Shown: positions 51,576 through 61,699 of the stretch, in pieces
How the letters are laid out: every line of letters begins with the position of its first letter
Numbering within the stretch: the first letter of the stretch is position 1
DNA from: Shewanella pealeana ATCC 700345
GTDB lineage: Bacteria; Pseudomonadota; Gammaproteobacteria; Enterobacterales; Shewanellaceae
Length of the DNA: 64,000 nt
Assembly (NCBI RefSeq): GCF_000018285.1
Contig: NC_009901.1
Coordinates: forward strand, 62,001-126,000
Reading direction: 5' to 3'
Notes under the pieces: generated by a model
Told to the model about the DNA's origin: nothing
Databases searched by the model: none
The model's input: the letters and a program-made list of their open reading frames with translations, nothing else
Made by a program: the position numbers and the translations under genes

Positions 51576-51591
51576 TGTGATGGGTATCTCA
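51576..51591. promoter_or_regulatory. CRP-like site upstream of spf
   Basis: TGTGA-N6-TCTCA, one mismatch from the CRP consensus TGTGA-N6-TCACA. Its centre is about 71 bases upstream of the Spot 42 start, a spacing known for CRP-controlled promoters. Spot 42 is repressed by cAMP-CRP in E. coli. Confidence 0.5.
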
Positions 51592-51798
51592 ATGTTTGTT
51601 CAATAAAGATACACTAAATGATCGTTAAATTTCATTTTAACGAATATATATCAGTTGCTTATATTACGGTTGTGGTGATGTGGCTTTTTCTGCTAATTGA
51701 ACGGCGGTTGCATGACTACGAACAATATGGAAAGCGAGGTTGGAAATATTGAAGGGTATGACTGGCGAAATGCTCCGCCAGTCATGACTTAAGCGGAT

Positions 51799-54555
51799 TT
51801 AGTGAGCTTGTTCCCAGTTGTCACCTATGCCAGCTTCTGCCAACAGCTCAACATCTAGCTTGGCTGCGGCGGCCATCAATTCACACACCTTAGCCTGCAA
51901 GCTATCGGCCTTTGCTTCATCGACCTCAAACACCAATTCATCGTGAACCTGCATGATCATAATGATTTCGCCTTGGGTTTCGGTTTCAATCCACTGTGCG
52001 ATATTAATCATGGCTTTCTTAATGATATCGGCAGCGGTACCTTGCATAGGCGCGTTGATCGCTGCGCGTTCGGCAGCTTGTCTACGCATGGCGTTTCTAT
52101 CTTTAATGGCTGGCAGATAGAGGCGACGACCGAATAGCGTCGATACGTAACCTAGATCGGCTGCGATGGCGCGGGTCTCTTCCATATACTTCAGTACGCC
52201 CGGGTAGCGCTTAAAGTAAGTGTCGATATAGCTTTGTGCTTCGGCTCTTGGGATATCAAGCTGCTTGGCAAGACCAAACGCAGACATACCGTAGATCAAA
52301 CCGAAGTTAACCGCTTTAGCGCGGCGACGCTGATCTGAGGTCACTTCACTAAAATCAACATCGAATACTTCTGCTGCGGTCGCTTTATGAATGTCTTTAC
52401 CTTCCGCAAAGGCGGTAAGTAGACCTGTATCTTGTGAAAGATGGGCCATAATTCTCAATTCGATCTGTGAGTAATCGGCTGCGAGGATTTTTTTACCCTC
52501 TGGTGCGATAAACGCGTGACGAATACGGCGACCCTCTTCGGTACGGATTGGGATATTCTGCAGATTAGGCTCGCTCGATGATAAGCGTCCCGTTGCTGCA
52601 TTGGCTTGATGGTAGCTAGTATGTACACGGCCTGTTTTGGCATTAACCATTAACGGTAGTTTATCTGTGTAAGTGCTCTTTAGTTTAGCTAGACTGCGAT
52701 GCTCTAAAATAATCTTCGGCAACGGGTAATCTAGTGCTAATTCAACCAGCACTTCTTCGGCTGTTGAAGGTGCACCTTTAGGGGTCTTCTTGATCACGGG
52801 ATAACCCAGTTTTTCAAAGAATAGCGCCTGTAACTGTTTAGGCGAGCTTAAATTGAATGGCTCACCGGCAATTTCATGGGCTTTATGCTCTAACTCATCA
52901 ATCTTGCGTGCAAGCTCTTCACTCTGCTGACCGAGCAACATACTGTCGATTAACACGCCTTGGCGTTCGATATTCGATAAGGTATTAACCAGTGGCAACT
53001 CAATATCAGTGAATACACTGGCCAGCTCAGGCAGCTTTTCTAGTCTTGACCAAAGGTGCTGATGCAGACGCAGAGTAATATCGGCATCTTCTGCGGCATA
53101 AGGCGCGGCAGTTTCAAGAGGAATTTGATTAAAGGTCAGCTGCTTAACGCCTTTACCAGCAATCTCTTCGAAACTGATGTTCTTATGGCCAAGGTATTTA
53201 AGTGCCAAATCATCCATGTTGTGCTTTGAAGCCACAGAGTTGAACACATAGGACTCAAGCATTGTATCGAACTGTACGCCACGTAAAGTGATGCCAATGT
53301 TGGCAAAAATGCTGATGTCGTACTTTAGATTTTGACCAACTTTTTTAAGGTTTTCATCTTCAAGCAGTGGTTGTAGTTTTTCAAATACAAGGGCGCGATC
53401 TAACTGCTCGGGAGCATCGACGTAGTCATGCTCTAGAGGTAGATAAGCCGCCTTACCTGCTTCAACCGCGAAAGAGATGCCGACTAGCTTAGCCTCCATA
53501 TAATTGAGGCTAGTGGTTTCGGTGTCGATGGCGATAAGCTCTGCAGCTGTTAATTTTTCAATCCAGCAATCGAGTTGCTCTAGGCTCAGAATGGTATCGT
53601 ACTCAACTTCGATATCTAGCTTTGCTGCAGGGGCATCATCTTCAGACTCTGTGGCTGCTGTGGTATCGCCCTTGTTATCGAGCACTTCTGCTAGCCAGCG
53701 CTTAAACTCCATCTCACCGTAACACTTAATGAGTTCGTCTTTGTCTGCAGGTGTTATCGACAGTTGATGCCAATCTTGCTCAAGTTCGACATCTAACTTG
53801 ATGGTTGCAAGTTCATAGCTCAATTTGAGCATATCGGCATGCTCAATAATCTTAGCTGGCATAGTTTTCGACCCGCGAAAGCCTAGCTCTGGCATCTTCT
53901 CTGGCGCAGCAAGGATCTTATCGACACCACCGACACCTGTTAGCATAGCGAGTGCCGTTTTCTCGCCAACACCGGGCAGGCCTGGAATGTTATCGGCCTT
54001 ATCACCTTGCAAGGCTAGTAAGTCGATAATTAACTCTGGTCCAACACCAAATTTCTCGGTGACCTCGGCCGGCCCCATGATGGTGTTAGTCATGGTATTA
54101 ATTAGCGTGACGTTTTCATCCACTAATTGCGCCATATCTTTATCGCCGGTGCTGATCAATACCGCGCGGCCTTCTTTACTGGCTTGGGTCGCAATGGTGC
54201 CGATAACATCGTCGGCTTCAACGCCAGAAATGGATACAAGAGGTAAACCCAGAGCTTTAATGATTCTATGCAACGGCTCGATTTGCGTGCGTAGATCATC
54301 AGGCATAGGTGGACGCTGCGCCTTATATTCCGAATACATGTCGTTACGGAATGTTTTGCCTTTTGCGTCAAAAACCACAGCCATTTGTGATGGCTTATAT
54401 TGGTTTAGTAGGCTACGAAGCATGTTGATAACGCCGTATACGGCACCAGTTGCTTCTCCCTTAGAATTCGTTAGGTGAGGTGGTGCATAGTAGGCGCGGT
54501 AGAGGTATGAAGAACCATCCACAAGAATTAAAGGGTTGTCGGCAATTTTAGGCAT
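51799..54555 (-). CDS. polA: DNA polymerase I
   Basis: 918 aa with all three parts. The 5'-3' exonuclease (1-290) opens [18 protein letters not shown]. The 3'-5' exonuclease has its DxE motif in [11 protein letters not shown] (about 345), so proofreading appears intact. The polymerase has [15 protein letters not shown] (motif A), [21 protein letters not shown] (motif B) and [10 protein letters not shown] (motif C). It fills gaps and removes RNA primers. It is followed by spf, and its upstream region holds a perfect DnaA box. Confidence 0.97.
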   Translation of the reverse strand: MPKIADNPLILVDGSSYLYRAYYAPPHLTNSKGEATGAVYGVINMLRSLLNQYKPSQMAVVFDAKGKTFRNDMYSEYKAQRPPMPDDLRTQIEPLHRIIKALGLPLVSISGVEADDVIGTIATQASKEGRAVLISTGDKDMAQLVDENVTLINTMTNTIMGPAEVTEKFGVGPELIIDLLALQGDKADNIPGLPGVGEKTALAMLTGVGGVDKILAAPEKMPELGFRGSKTMPAKIIEHADMLKLSYELATIKLDVELEQDWHQLSITPADKDELIKCYGEMEFKRWLAEVLDNKGDTTAATESEDDAPAAKLDIEVEYDTILSLEQLDCWIEKLTAAELIAIDTETTSLNYMEAKLVGISFAVEAGKAAYLPLEHDYVDAPEQLDRALVFEKLQPLLEDENLKKVGQNLKYDISIFANIGITLRGVQFDTMLESYVFNSVASKHNMDDLALKYLGHKNISFEEIAGKGVKQLTFNQIPLETAAPYAAEDADITLRLHQHLWSRLEKLPELASVFTDIELPLVNTLSNIERQGVLIDSMLLGQQSEELARKIDELEHKAHEIAGEPFNLSSPKQLQALFFEKLGYPVIKKTPKGAPSTAEEVLVELALDYPLPKIILEHRSLAKLKSTYTDKLPLMVNAKTGRVHTSYHQANAATGRLSSSEPNLQNIPIRTEEGRRIRHAFIAPEGKKILAADYSQIELRIMAHLSQDTGLLTAFAEGKDIHKATAAEVFDVDFSEVTSDQRRRAKAVNFGLIYGMSAFGLAKQLDIPRAEAQSYIDTYFKRYPGVLKYMEETRAIAADLGYVSTLFGRRLYLPAIKDRNAMRRQAAERAAINAPMQGTAADIIKKAMINIAQWIETETQGEIIMIMQVHDELVFEVDEAKADSLQAKVCELMAAAAKLDVELLAEAGIGDNWEQAH

Positions 54556-54942
54556 AGTTAAGTATTTATATATCGGAGTTCGATGATGGCGCTAGCATGC
54601 CATATTAGGGCTATTTCGGCCACGTAAAAATAAAATACAGCCTGTGGATAACTCTGTGAGTTAAACTGGGTAAGTCGATCTTGATTAAAAAATGGAATAA
54701 CCGGCGCCGAACCTAAGTCATTGAAAAGTGGCTGGTTAAATTAAATGTGTGAAGTGGGTTTTATTTTGGTTATTTGAATTAAATATGTGGACTTTTTATT
54801 TTTATGCATTTTTTAAGTCCATTTTCTGATTAAATATTGCTCGCCTGCTAAAGTGTTGACCTAACTTAGCATGATAAATAATCTGATCAAGCTGTTTATT
54901 GCAATTTTGTTAAAACAATATGATATATAAAGAGGCTTTTTA
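54556..54942. other. Divergent polA-elbB intergenic region
   Basis: 387 AT-rich bases with both promoters. A perfect DnaA box lies at 54643-54651. A TTGACC hexamer at about 54856 could be the -35 of elbB but its -10 is weak. No small gene is supported. Confidence 0.5.
54643..54651 (-). promoter_or_regulatory. DnaA box upstream of polA
   Basis: The 9-mer TTATCCACA is exact on the minus strand, 88-96 bases upstream of the polA start. A single box does not make an origin, but it may permit DnaA control of polA. Confidence 0.5.
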
Positions 54943-55596
54943 ATGAAAAAAATAGCAGTACTTTTAAGTGGTAGCGGTGTTTACGATGGTGCCGAGATCC
55001 ATGAGTCGGTTTTAGCGTTATTAGAGATCACTAAAGCAGGGGCGAGTTACCAATGTTTTGCACCTGATATCCCTCAACTGCATGTGGTTAATCATTTTAC
55101 GGGAGAGGTGCAGCAAGGCGAAACACGTAATGTGTTGGTTGAGTCTGCGAGAATAGCCCGTGGTGAAATTAAGGCGCTAGATGATCTTAATATTGCCGAA
55201 TTTGATGCTTTGGTGATCCCTGGAGGTTTTGGCGCTGCCAAGAATCTATGTGATTTTGCCGTATCGGGCGCCGATCATGAGGTCGAACCGAGTGTTAAGC
55301 GATTTATCTCGCAGTTTAGCTCGGCTCATAAACCTGTCGGCTTTATCTGTATTTCACCTGTGATGATCCCTAAGCTTTATCCTCTAGGCGTTAACGGCAC
55401 TATAGGGAGTGATGAAGGCACTGCAGCAGCCTTTGAGCTGCAAGGTGGTCTACATAAGATGGCACAGGTAGATGAGATCGTTGTCGATGAGGAGCATAAG
55501 GTGGTGAGCACACCAGCCTATATGTTGGCGGGAGATATCCTAGAGGCGCATTCAGGGATCAGTAAGCTGGTTGCGAAAGTAATAGAGATGGCTTAA
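54943..55596 (+). CDS. elbB: Glyoxalase ElbB, DJ-1/PfpI-like
   Basis: 217 aa. The sequence starts KKIAVLLSGSGVYDGAEIHESVLALLEI and carries VIPGGFGAAKNLCDFA and the nucleophile-elbow region GFICISPVMIPKL, with Cys at about residue 137 as in ElbB. The E. coli protein has glyoxalase activity and affects isoprenoid yield. It is divergent from polA and has an AGAGG ribosome-binding site. Confidence 0.92.
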   Translation: MKKIAVLLSGSGVYDGAEIHESVLALLEITKAGASYQCFAPDIPQLHVVNHFTGEVQQGETRNVLVESARIARGEIKALDDLNIAEFDALVIPGGFGAAKNLCDFAVSGADHEVEPSVKRFISQFSSAHKPVGFICISPVMIPKLYPLGVNGTIGSDEGTAAAFELQGGLHKMAQVDEIVVDEEHKVVSTPAYMLAGDILEAHSGISKLVAKVIEMA

Positions 55597-55622
55597 TGCT
55601 TTAGTATTAAAGAGTCTATAAG

Positions 55623-55649
55623 CGTTCGCCCGCTGTTTGCGGGCTAACG
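55623..55649. terminator. Hairpin between convergent elbB and glpG
   Basis: Stem GCCCGC / GCGGGC with a 5-base loop, extended by CGTT / AACG around one mismatch. There is no T run, so it is a likely but unusual 3' end for either gene. Confidence 0.5.
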
Positions 55650-55716
55650 ATTGTGGGTCTAGCAAACCTAGCTATCACGAGGGGAAAATACCGCTATCGA
55701 TATTGATTCAGGAGAT

Positions 55717-56556
55717 TTAAATCTTACGAGTCTTACTATCAACAAACCCTTGAATCAACCCTACCAATAAACCACCTAAGTGGGCACCGTTGGCAATAGA
55801 GAGGCCAAACATATCGGTAAAGCCAAAGACCAGCCATAACAACATAAAGCCAATATAAGCTGGAGGCAGACCTATGCCTGATTCGGGCCGTTTTACGCCC
55901 ATAATCCATGTGTAACCGACAACAGCATAGACCACGCCAGACAGACCGCCAAAGCCAGGCCCTGCCATGTAGTATTGCAAGATATTAGGTAGCGTACCGC
56001 CAACGATTAATAGAATAAATAGTGGGGTAAAGCCGAGTTTGTTTTCAATCTTACCGCCTAGATACCACCACCAGAGTAAGTTAAAGATGATGTGCATGGC
56101 AGAAAAGTGTAGCAAACTCGGGGTAAAAATCCGCCAGAATTCACTCAGTGTGGCTGGGGAGGTGGCACCAAAAAAAGACAACTGTTCGAAGATAGGGTTA
56201 GCAAAGCCAAGATTCATCGCAGCGTAGATGACGACGCAGGTAAAGAAGACCAGCAAGGTTAAAGGTCCCGCACCGGTAATAAACTGACTGACCAGTTGCA
56301 GACTCGGGCTGCCATAATCGAGTGTGGTGCGAGTATCGCCATTCTCCCATGACGCTGCGAGATACTTTTCGTCGTAGGGATTATGAATAAAGGCTTGGAA
56401 TTCGCGCTGGGCACGATCTAAGTGGTTTTGATCATGGATCATCAGTGCCACGCCTTGTTCGGTCGGCACTAACTCACAATCAATATTTAGCCCTTTGAGG
56501 TAGTCAATGAGAGCCTGTGCTGCTCGGTTGTTAGGAAGTCTGCCAATCTCAATCAT
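55717..56556 (-). CDS. glpG: Rhomboid intramembrane serine protease GlpG
   Basis: 279 aa. An N-terminal cytoplasmic domain (about 1-75) is followed by six membrane segments. The catalytic Ser lies in GFGGLSGVVYAVVGY and the partner His in NGAHLGGLLVG; HIIFNLLWWWYLGG in between matches the oxyanion helix. It cleaves membrane proteins within the bilayer. It is paired with glpE, which ends 20 bases upstream. Confidence 0.94.
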   Translation of the reverse strand: MIEIGRLPNNRAAQALIDYLKGLNIDCELVPTEQGVALMIHDQNHLDRAQREFQAFIHNPYDEKYLAASWENGDTRTTLDYGSPSLQLVSQFITGAGPLTLLVFFTCVVIYAAMNLGFANPIFEQLSFFGATSPATLSEFWRIFTPSLLHFSAMHIIFNLLWWWYLGGKIENKLGFTPLFILLIVGGTLPNILQYYMAGPGFGGLSGVVYAVVGYTWIMGVKRPESGIGLPPAYIGFMLLWLVFGFTDMFGLSIANGAHLGGLLVGLIQGFVDSKTRKI

Positions 56557-56576
56557 TTTCTCCCCCTCTTACATGT

Positions 56577-56885
56577 TTATAAGTTAGCTTGATGCCACGC
56601 GCTATAGCCGCCATCTAAACTAAACACGTCATCAAAGCCTTGCTCATTAAGATAAGTGGCAGCGCTTTGGCTGCTGATGCCATGATAGCAAACAACAATA
56701 AGTGGCAGATCCATGTCGGCATCGCCAATAAAGCGAGCTAAGTTTTCATTGGTTAGATTGACTGAACCAAGGATATGACCGGCTTCATAGCTGGCTGCAT
56801 CTCGGATATCCACGATTTGTAACTCGTCTGATTCAGACTGCATCTGAATAAGTTGATTAACACTAAGATGTTGAAAAGCAGACAT
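56577..56885 (-). CDS. glpE: Thiosulfate sulfurtransferase GlpE (rhodanese)
   Basis: 102 aa single-domain rhodanese. The active-site Cys is in VVCYHGISS, at about residue 64, and VDIRDAASYEAGHILGSVNL is the substrate-loop region. It transfers sulfur from thiosulfate to cyanide or thioredoxin. It precedes glpG on the same strand, the common pairing. Confidence 0.93.
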   Translation of the reverse strand: MSAFQHLSVNQLIQMQSESDELQIVDIRDAASYEAGHILGSVNLTNENLARFIGDADMDLPLIVVCYHGISSQSAATYLNEQGFDDVFSLDGGYSAWHQANL

Positions 56886-56921
56886 AGAAAACCTGTATTG
56901 ATTAGATTAGAGAAGACAAAA

Positions 56922-56957
56922 GCGACTGTAATAGTCTCAAGCAGATATTACAGTCAC
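56922..56957 (-). terminator. Terminator of the kbl-tdh operon
   Basis: Twelve-base stem GCGACTGTAATA / TATTACAGTCAC with one mismatch and a 12-base loop, followed on the minus strand by CTTTTG. It lies 36 bases past the tdh stop. Confidence 0.78.
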
Positions 56958-56992
56958 TTGTTCGGAGAATAAATCAAAAGCTGGCTAATGAT

Positions 56993-58018
56993 TTAATCCC
57001 AGTTGAGGATCACTTTACCTGATTGACCTGAACGCATGGCATCAAAGCCTTGCTGGAACTCATCAATACTATAATGGTGGGTGATGATTGGCGAAATATC
57101 GAGTCCAGATTGGATAAGGCTTGCCATCTTATACCAGGTCTCAAACATCTCACGGCCATAAATGCCCTTAATGATAAGCCCTTTAAAGATCACCTTGCTC
57201 CAGTCGATAGCCATGTCGCCACCTGGAATACCTAGCATGGCAATTTTGCCACCGTGGTTCATGGTGTCGAGCATAGAGTGGAATGCCGAAGGCACGCCTG
57301 ACATCTCTAGACCTACATCGAAGCCTTCTGTCATACCGAGCTCTTGCATTACATCTTCAAGATTCTCTTTGGCGACGTTAACTGCACGGGTCGCTCCCAT
57401 TTTCTCGGCTAGCTCTAGGCGGTATTCGTTCACATCGGTGATCACCACATGGCGCGCACCAACGTGACGACATACGGCCGCTGCCATAATGCCAATTGGG
57501 CCTGCACCAGTAATAAGAACGTCTTCACCGACAAGATCGAATGACAGCGCAGTATGCACCGCGTTACCAAATGGATCGAAGATAGAGGCCAAATCATCAG
57601 AGATATCATCAGGGATCTTAAAGGCGTTAAATGCTGGGATAACTAGGTATTCAGCAAAGGCACCTTCACGGTTAACGCCGACACCCGAAGTATTGCGGCA
57701 TAAGTGAGTGCGACCACCACGACAGTTACGGCAATGGCCGCAAGTAATATGGCCTTCACCGGAAACACGGTCGCCAATAGTAAAGCCACGTACTTCTTGG
57801 CCCATACCGACAACTTCACCCACATATTCATGACCAACAACCATAGGCACAGGAATGGTGTTTTGTGACCACTCATCCCAGTTGTAGATATGAACGTCGG
57901 TACCGCAGATAGCGGTCTTACGAATTTTAATTAATAGATCGTTATGGCCCACTTCTGGTTTAGGCGCATCTACCATCCAGATGCCTTCTTCAGGCTTTAG
58001 CTTGCTGAGTGCTTTCAT
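56993..58018 (-). CDS. tdh: L-threonine 3-dehydrogenase
   Basis: 341 aa zinc alcohol-dehydrogenase family. Catalytic zinc ligands are C in AICGTDVH and H-E in [10 protein letters not shown]; the structural zinc set is [15 protein letters not shown], and the NAD site has [10 protein letters not shown]. It oxidises threonine to 2-amino-3-ketobutyrate. The frame is open to 58066, but ATG 58018 is chosen: it aligns with E. coli Tdh (MKALSKLK) and has AGGT upstream. It follows kbl. Confidence 0.96.
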   Translation of the reverse strand: MKALSKLKPEEGIWMVDAPKPEVGHNDLLIKIRKTAICGTDVHIYNWDEWSQNTIPVPMVVGHEYVGEVVGMGQEVRGFTIGDRVSGEGHITCGHCRNCRGGRTHLCRNTSGVGVNREGAFAEYLVIPAFNAFKIPDDISDDLASIFDPFGNAVHTALSFDLVGEDVLITGAGPIGIMAAAVCRHVGARHVVITDVNEYRLELAEKMGATRAVNVAKENLEDVMQELGMTEGFDVGLEMSGVPSAFHSMLDTMNHGGKIAMLGIPGGDMAIDWSKVIFKGLIIKGIYGREMFETWYKMASLIQSGLDISPIITHHYSIDEFQQGFDAMRSGQSGKVILNWD

Positions 58019-58064
58019 TTTATAACCTATTACAGGCCGGCTTGCGGCTTGCTGAATGTCATTC

Positions 58065-58087
58065 AAAAAGGGCTACATACGTAGCCC
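58065..58087 (-). terminator. Internal terminator between kbl and tdh
   Basis: Stem GGGCTAC / GTAGCCC with a 4-base loop followed by T5 on the minus strand. It lies 14 bases past the kbl stop and upstream of tdh, so it may reduce tdh relative to kbl. Confidence 0.8.
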
Positions 58088-58101
58088 CTATTGATTTGAT
58101 T

Positions 58102-59298
58102 TTAGCTGATGATACCCATCTCTTTCGCGATACGGGTAAAGGCTTCAATTGCCTTGTCGATCTGCTCTTTGGTGTGAGCTGCAGACATCTGAGTTCGAAT
58201 ACGTGCCTGACCCTTTGGTACCACAGGGAATGAGAAACCGATAACGTAGATGTTTTCAGTTAATAGACGGTTAGCAAAATCGCCAGCCAGTTTTGCGTCA
58301 CCAATCATTACAGGAATAATGGCGTGATCGGCGCCACCTAGGGTGAAGCCTGCCGCAGACATCTGCTCGCGGAAGTAACGGCTATTTTCCCAAACAGCTT
58401 CGCGTAGCGCTTGGCCAGATTTGAGCATCTCAAGTACATGGATAGATGCCGTGACGATTGATGGCGCTAATGAGTTTGAGAATAGGTAAGGGCGAGAGCG
58501 TTGACGCAACCAGTCGATGACTTCTTTTTTACCAGAAGTGAATCCACCTGATGCACCACCAAGGGCTTTACCTAAAGTACCTGTGATGATGTCTACGCGA
58601 TCCATCACTTCACAATACTCGTGAGTACCACGGCCTTCTTGGCCAACAAAGCCTACGGCATGTGAGTCATCAACCATCACGAGTGCGCCGTACTTGTCAG
58701 CAAGATCACACACACCTTTTAGGTTGGCAATTACGCCGTCCATTGAGAACACGCCGTCGGTAGCGATCATGATGTTGCGAGCGCCAGCTTCTTTAGCGGC
58801 GATAAGTTGCGCCTCTAAATCTGCCATGTCGTTGTTAGCGTAGCGGAAGCGCTTCGCCTTACATAGACGCACGCCATCGATAATAGATGCGTGGTTTAGT
58901 GCATCAGAAATAATCGCGTCTTCTGCGCTTAATAGGGTTTCGAAAAGACCGGCGTTAGCGTCGAAGCATGAAGAGTAAAGAATGGTGTCTTCCATGCCTA
59001 AAAATTCGCTAAGGCTCGCTTCTAGTTGCTTATGGATATCTTGGGTGCCGCAGATAAAGCGCACAGATGCCATGCCAAAACCGTGAGCGTCTAGGCCAGC
59101 TTGTGCTGCCTTAATAAGCTCTGGGTGGTTAGCTAAACCTAGGTAGTTGTTGGCACAAAAATTAATAACTTGGTCGCCATTAACTTTAATTGCAGTTTGT
59201 TGAGGAGAAACAATGATTCGTTCGCTTTTATACAAACCTTCGGCTTTAACGTCGACAAGCTGTTGATTTATTTGGTCGTAGAATGAGGTCTTAGGCAC
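58102..59298 (-). CDS. kbl: 2-Amino-3-ketobutyrate CoA ligase (glycine C-acetyltransferase)
   Basis: 398 aa, PLP-dependent alpha-oxoamine synthase family. The PLP lysine is in [21 protein letters not shown]; the aspartate contact is in [22 protein letters not shown]. It splits aminoketobutyrate with CoA into glycine and acetyl-CoA, completing threonine catabolism begun by Tdh. The operon head is here; a 17-base palindrome lies 132-148 bases upstream. Confidence 0.96.
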   Translation of the reverse strand: MPKTSFYDQINQQLVDVKAEGLYKSERIIVSPQQTAIKVNGDQVINFCANNYLGLANHPELIKAAQAGLDAHGFGMASVRFICGTQDIHKQLEASLSEFLGMEDTILYSSCFDANAGLFETLLSAEDAIISDALNHASIIDGVRLCKAKRFRYANNDMADLEAQLIAAKEAGARNIMIATDGVFSMDGVIANLKGVCDLADKYGALVMVDDSHAVGFVGQEGRGTHEYCEVMDRVDIITGTLGKALGGASGGFTSGKKEVIDWLRQRSRPYLFSNSLAPSIVTASIHVLEMLKSGQALREAVWENSRYFREQMSAAGFTLGGADHAIIPVMIGDAKLAGDFANRLLTENIYVIGFSFPVVPKGQARIRTQMSAAHTKEQIDKAIEAFTRIAKEMGIIS

Positions 59299-59429
59299 CT
59301 TTATTCTCCTTAATTAGCATTATTTTGAGTATTGGAGTGCTGGCATTTTAACCCTAATTGCCGCGGCTCTACAGCCTTTTTTTAAGACTAAAACCGGGAT
59401 TAATTAGATTGGGGGATACAGAGGTTTTA

Positions 59430-59446
59430 CATTAGTTAAACTAATG
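59430..59446. promoter_or_regulatory. 17-base palindrome upstream of kbl
   Basis: CATTAGTT-A-AACTAATG, a perfect 8-base inverted repeat around one base, between the TetR gene and kbl. It has the form of a dimeric repressor operator. Ownership by the adjacent TetR regulator is only a guess. Confidence 0.45.
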
Positions 59447-59508
59447 CTTAACTTTCAAGTGCTTTTAGTCGAGGAGATAATGGGGATAGTGAGAGTCACT
59501 AAAGCTAG

Positions 59509-59530
59509 CGCATGAAAGCTAGTTCATGCG
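59509..59530 (-). terminator. Hairpin downstream of the TetR gene
   Basis: Perfect 8-base stem CGCATGAA / TTCATGCG with a 6-base loop, 20 bases past the stop of the TetR gene. No T run follows, so termination efficiency is doubtful. Confidence 0.55.
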
Positions 59531-59549
59531 TCTAGGCCCAAGTGAGCTG

Positions 59550-60197
59550 TTATTGCATTTGTGAGCGGTAGTGCTCTTCTAGTCTTAAAAAAGTCGCCTG
59601 TGAGCTTGGTGTCGCATAGGATTTAAATAGCATAATCACCCGCAATAAGCCTTCATATAGTGACTCTTTGGTGATTGAGCCGATGTTTGACTGAGTTTGG
59701 GTGAGCTTATAGCTGATCCAAAAGCTGACTAGCATCTTTATGGTGTCGGCTAGAGGCTTAATATCTTCAGAATTAATCGCTAAGAAGCCATCTTGAGTTA
59801 ATTTTTCTAGTACGCCGCTTGAGCGTTCGAGCACATCTTGCTGAGCCTTAAGGTAGCGGTTTTTTAGCGTTTCATCGCGGCTGAGAATATCGGCGAGATT
59901 GGCGTACATAAAGCGGAATTGCCAAAGGGTATAAAACATCGCATCGAAATAGCCGACTAATAGATCGACATCGACCTCTTTATCGACATAAGGCTGAAAA
60001 CCAGACTCGAGATGTTGCTCATAAAGACCAAAAATCGAACGTATGATGTCTTCTTTATTGCGAAAGTGGTAGTAGAGGTTACCAGGGCTAATATTTAGGT
60101 GGGCGGCGATATGATTGGTTGTGATTGTTCTTTCGCCATGTTCATTAAAAAGCTCTAAACTGGCTTGTACGATTTTGTCACGGGTCTTCATATTCAT
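59550..60197 (-). CDS. TetR-family transcriptional regulator
   Basis: 215 aa. The helix-turn-helix is ITTNHIAAHLNISPGNLYYHFRNKEDII (about 25-52), typical of TetR. The C-terminal ligand domain is long and helical. It is divergent from waaA and upstream of kbl on the same strand. What it controls is unknown; the palindrome at 59430 and its own promoter region are candidates. ATG at 60197 or 60191 could start it. Confidence 0.88.
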   Translation of the reverse strand: MNMKTRDKIVQASLELFNEHGERTITTNHIAAHLNISPGNLYYHFRNKEDIIRSIFGLYEQHLESGFQPYVDKEVDVDLLVGYFDAMFYTLWQFRFMYANLADILSRDETLKNRYLKAQQDVLERSSGVLEKLTQDGFLAINSEDIKPLADTIKMLVSFWISYKLTQTQSNIGSITKESLYEGLLRVIMLFKSYATPSSQATFLRLEEHYRSQMQ

Positions 60198-60367
60198 CCT
60201 AAATGATTAATATCCAGTATAATTAATTCGGCAAGTAATTGACCGCTTAATAGCCTCTATTATGCCTATTCCGTTTGAATTACACCTGTGTCATTACGTT
60301 AAGGCCTGACTATCATGTTAGCATTGGCGCAATTGTTCAAGTAAAACGCAAGAAAGTAGTAAATTTG

Positions 60368-61633
60368 ATGAATCGTAGCCTGTATTCGATAGTTTTATAT
60401 TTAATTACTCCGCTGTTGTTGGTGTATCTTGCTGTGCGCGCCTTCAAAAGCAAAGATTATCGAGGCCGCTGGAATGAGCGTTTTGGCCTTAAATCATTAA
60501 AGCACACCGATCTCCTAGTGCATTCGGTCTCTATGGGTGAGACTTTAGCGGCGATTCCATTAATTAAGCAGCTCCAGCAACAGCATCCACATCTGAGTAT
60601 TACCATCACCACGACTAGCCCAACGGGATCGGCCGAGGTGGTGCGTGCTTTTGGTACCAGTGTGCAACATTGTTATCTACCTTTCGACCTAGCTTGGTGC
60701 GCTCGCAGATTCGTTAAGCAGATAGCACCTAAGTGCTGCATCATTATGGAAACAGAGCTTTGGCCGAATCTGATCCATTACCTTAAACAGGTTGACGCTA
60801 AGGTATTGTTGGCCAATGCGCGTTTATCGCAAAAGTCGGCTAACTCTTATCAAAAGCATCAAATACTCACAAGGCCCATGCTCAAGTTACTCGATGGTAT
60901 TGCGGCGCAGTCACAGCAGGCGGCTGAGCGCTTTATTGGCTTAGGTGTTGCGCCTGAGCGAGTTACCGTTTGTGGCAGCTTAAAGTTTGATATCAGTATC
61001 GATGAGCAACGTATTAATACGGCGAAAGCGCTAAGACTACAATGGCTGGCAACAGATAAACCAGTTTGGGTGGCAGGCTCGGTGCACCCGGGGGAGTTTG
61101 ACGCGTTAATTGCAGCGCATAGGCAGCTGTTAGCGAAATACCCTAATGCCTTAATGATAATGGTGCCGCGTCACCCTGAGCAATTTGATGTCGCCGCCCA
61201 AGCCATAAAGTCGGCTGGGTTGGCTCTCACTAGGCGTAGTAACGGTGAACCGGTATTGGTCGACACTCAGGTTGTACTCGGTGATACTATGGGGGAGTTA
61301 TTGACCTTTTATGGCGCCGCCGACCAAGCCTTTGTTGGTGGTTCATTAATCGTGCATGGTGGTCATAATCCTCTCGAACCCGCCGCTATGGGGCTGCCGG
61401 TGATGATGGGGCCTAACTATCGTGACTTTGTAGAAATTACTGGGCTGCTTGAGTCTGCTGGTGGTTTGCAAGTTGTCGATTCAGCTCAAGCGTTGACGCA
61501 AAATTTGATTCGGTTATTTGAAGATGAAGGCGCTTATAAACAAGCGAGTACAGCGGCAAAATCTGTGGTTGAGCAGAACCGTGGATCGCTGGCTAAGCAG
61601 CTGGCAGTAGTGGAAAGTTATATTCAGCGTTAG
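60368..61633 (+). CDS. waaA: 3-Deoxy-D-manno-octulosonic acid transferase (Kdo transferase)
   Basis: 421 aa. An N-terminal membrane anchor (about 4-20) is followed by the glycosyltransferase with SVSMGETLAAIPLI, where the Glu is the catalytic base of WaaA, then METELWPNLIHYL and GGSLIVHGGHNPLEPAA. It adds Kdo to lipid IVA. ATG 60368 is chosen since it matches the usual N-terminus; the frame is open upstream to a TTG at 60275. It is convergent with kdkA across a bidirectional terminator. Confidence 0.95.
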   Translation: MNRSLYSIVLYLITPLLLVYLAVRAFKSKDYRGRWNERFGLKSLKHTDLLVHSVSMGETLAAIPLIKQLQQQHPHLSITITTTSPTGSAEVVRAFGTSVQHCYLPFDLAWCARRFVKQIAPKCCIIMETELWPNLIHYLKQVDAKVLLANARLSQKSANSYQKHQILTRPMLKLLDGIAAQSQQAAERFIGLGVAPERVTVCGSLKFDISIDEQRINTAKALRLQWLATDKPVWVAGSVHPGEFDALIAAHRQLLAKYPNALMIMVPRHPEQFDVAAQAIKSAGLALTRRSNGEPVLVDTQVVLGDTMGELLTFYGAADQAFVGGSLIVHGGHNPLEPAAMGLPVMMGPNYRDFVEITGLLESAGGLQVVDSAQALTQNLIRLFEDEGAYKQASTAAKSVVEQNRGSLAKQLAVVESYIQR

Positions 61634-61648
61634 TGTGGTGATATCAGC

Positions 61649-61679
61649 AAAAAAGGTCAGCTTTGCGCTGACCTTTTTT
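61649..61679. terminator. Bidirectional terminator between waaA and kdkA
   Basis: Stem GGTCAGC / GCTGACC with a 5-base loop, flanked by A6 and T6. It serves both convergent genes. Confidence 0.93.
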
Positions 61680-61699
61680 ATTGAATTTGATTGCTAACA

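Noticed and set aside
53825..54478. Plus-strand ORF of 217 aa opposite polA
   Set aside because: Antisense shadow of the conserved polA exonuclease domain.
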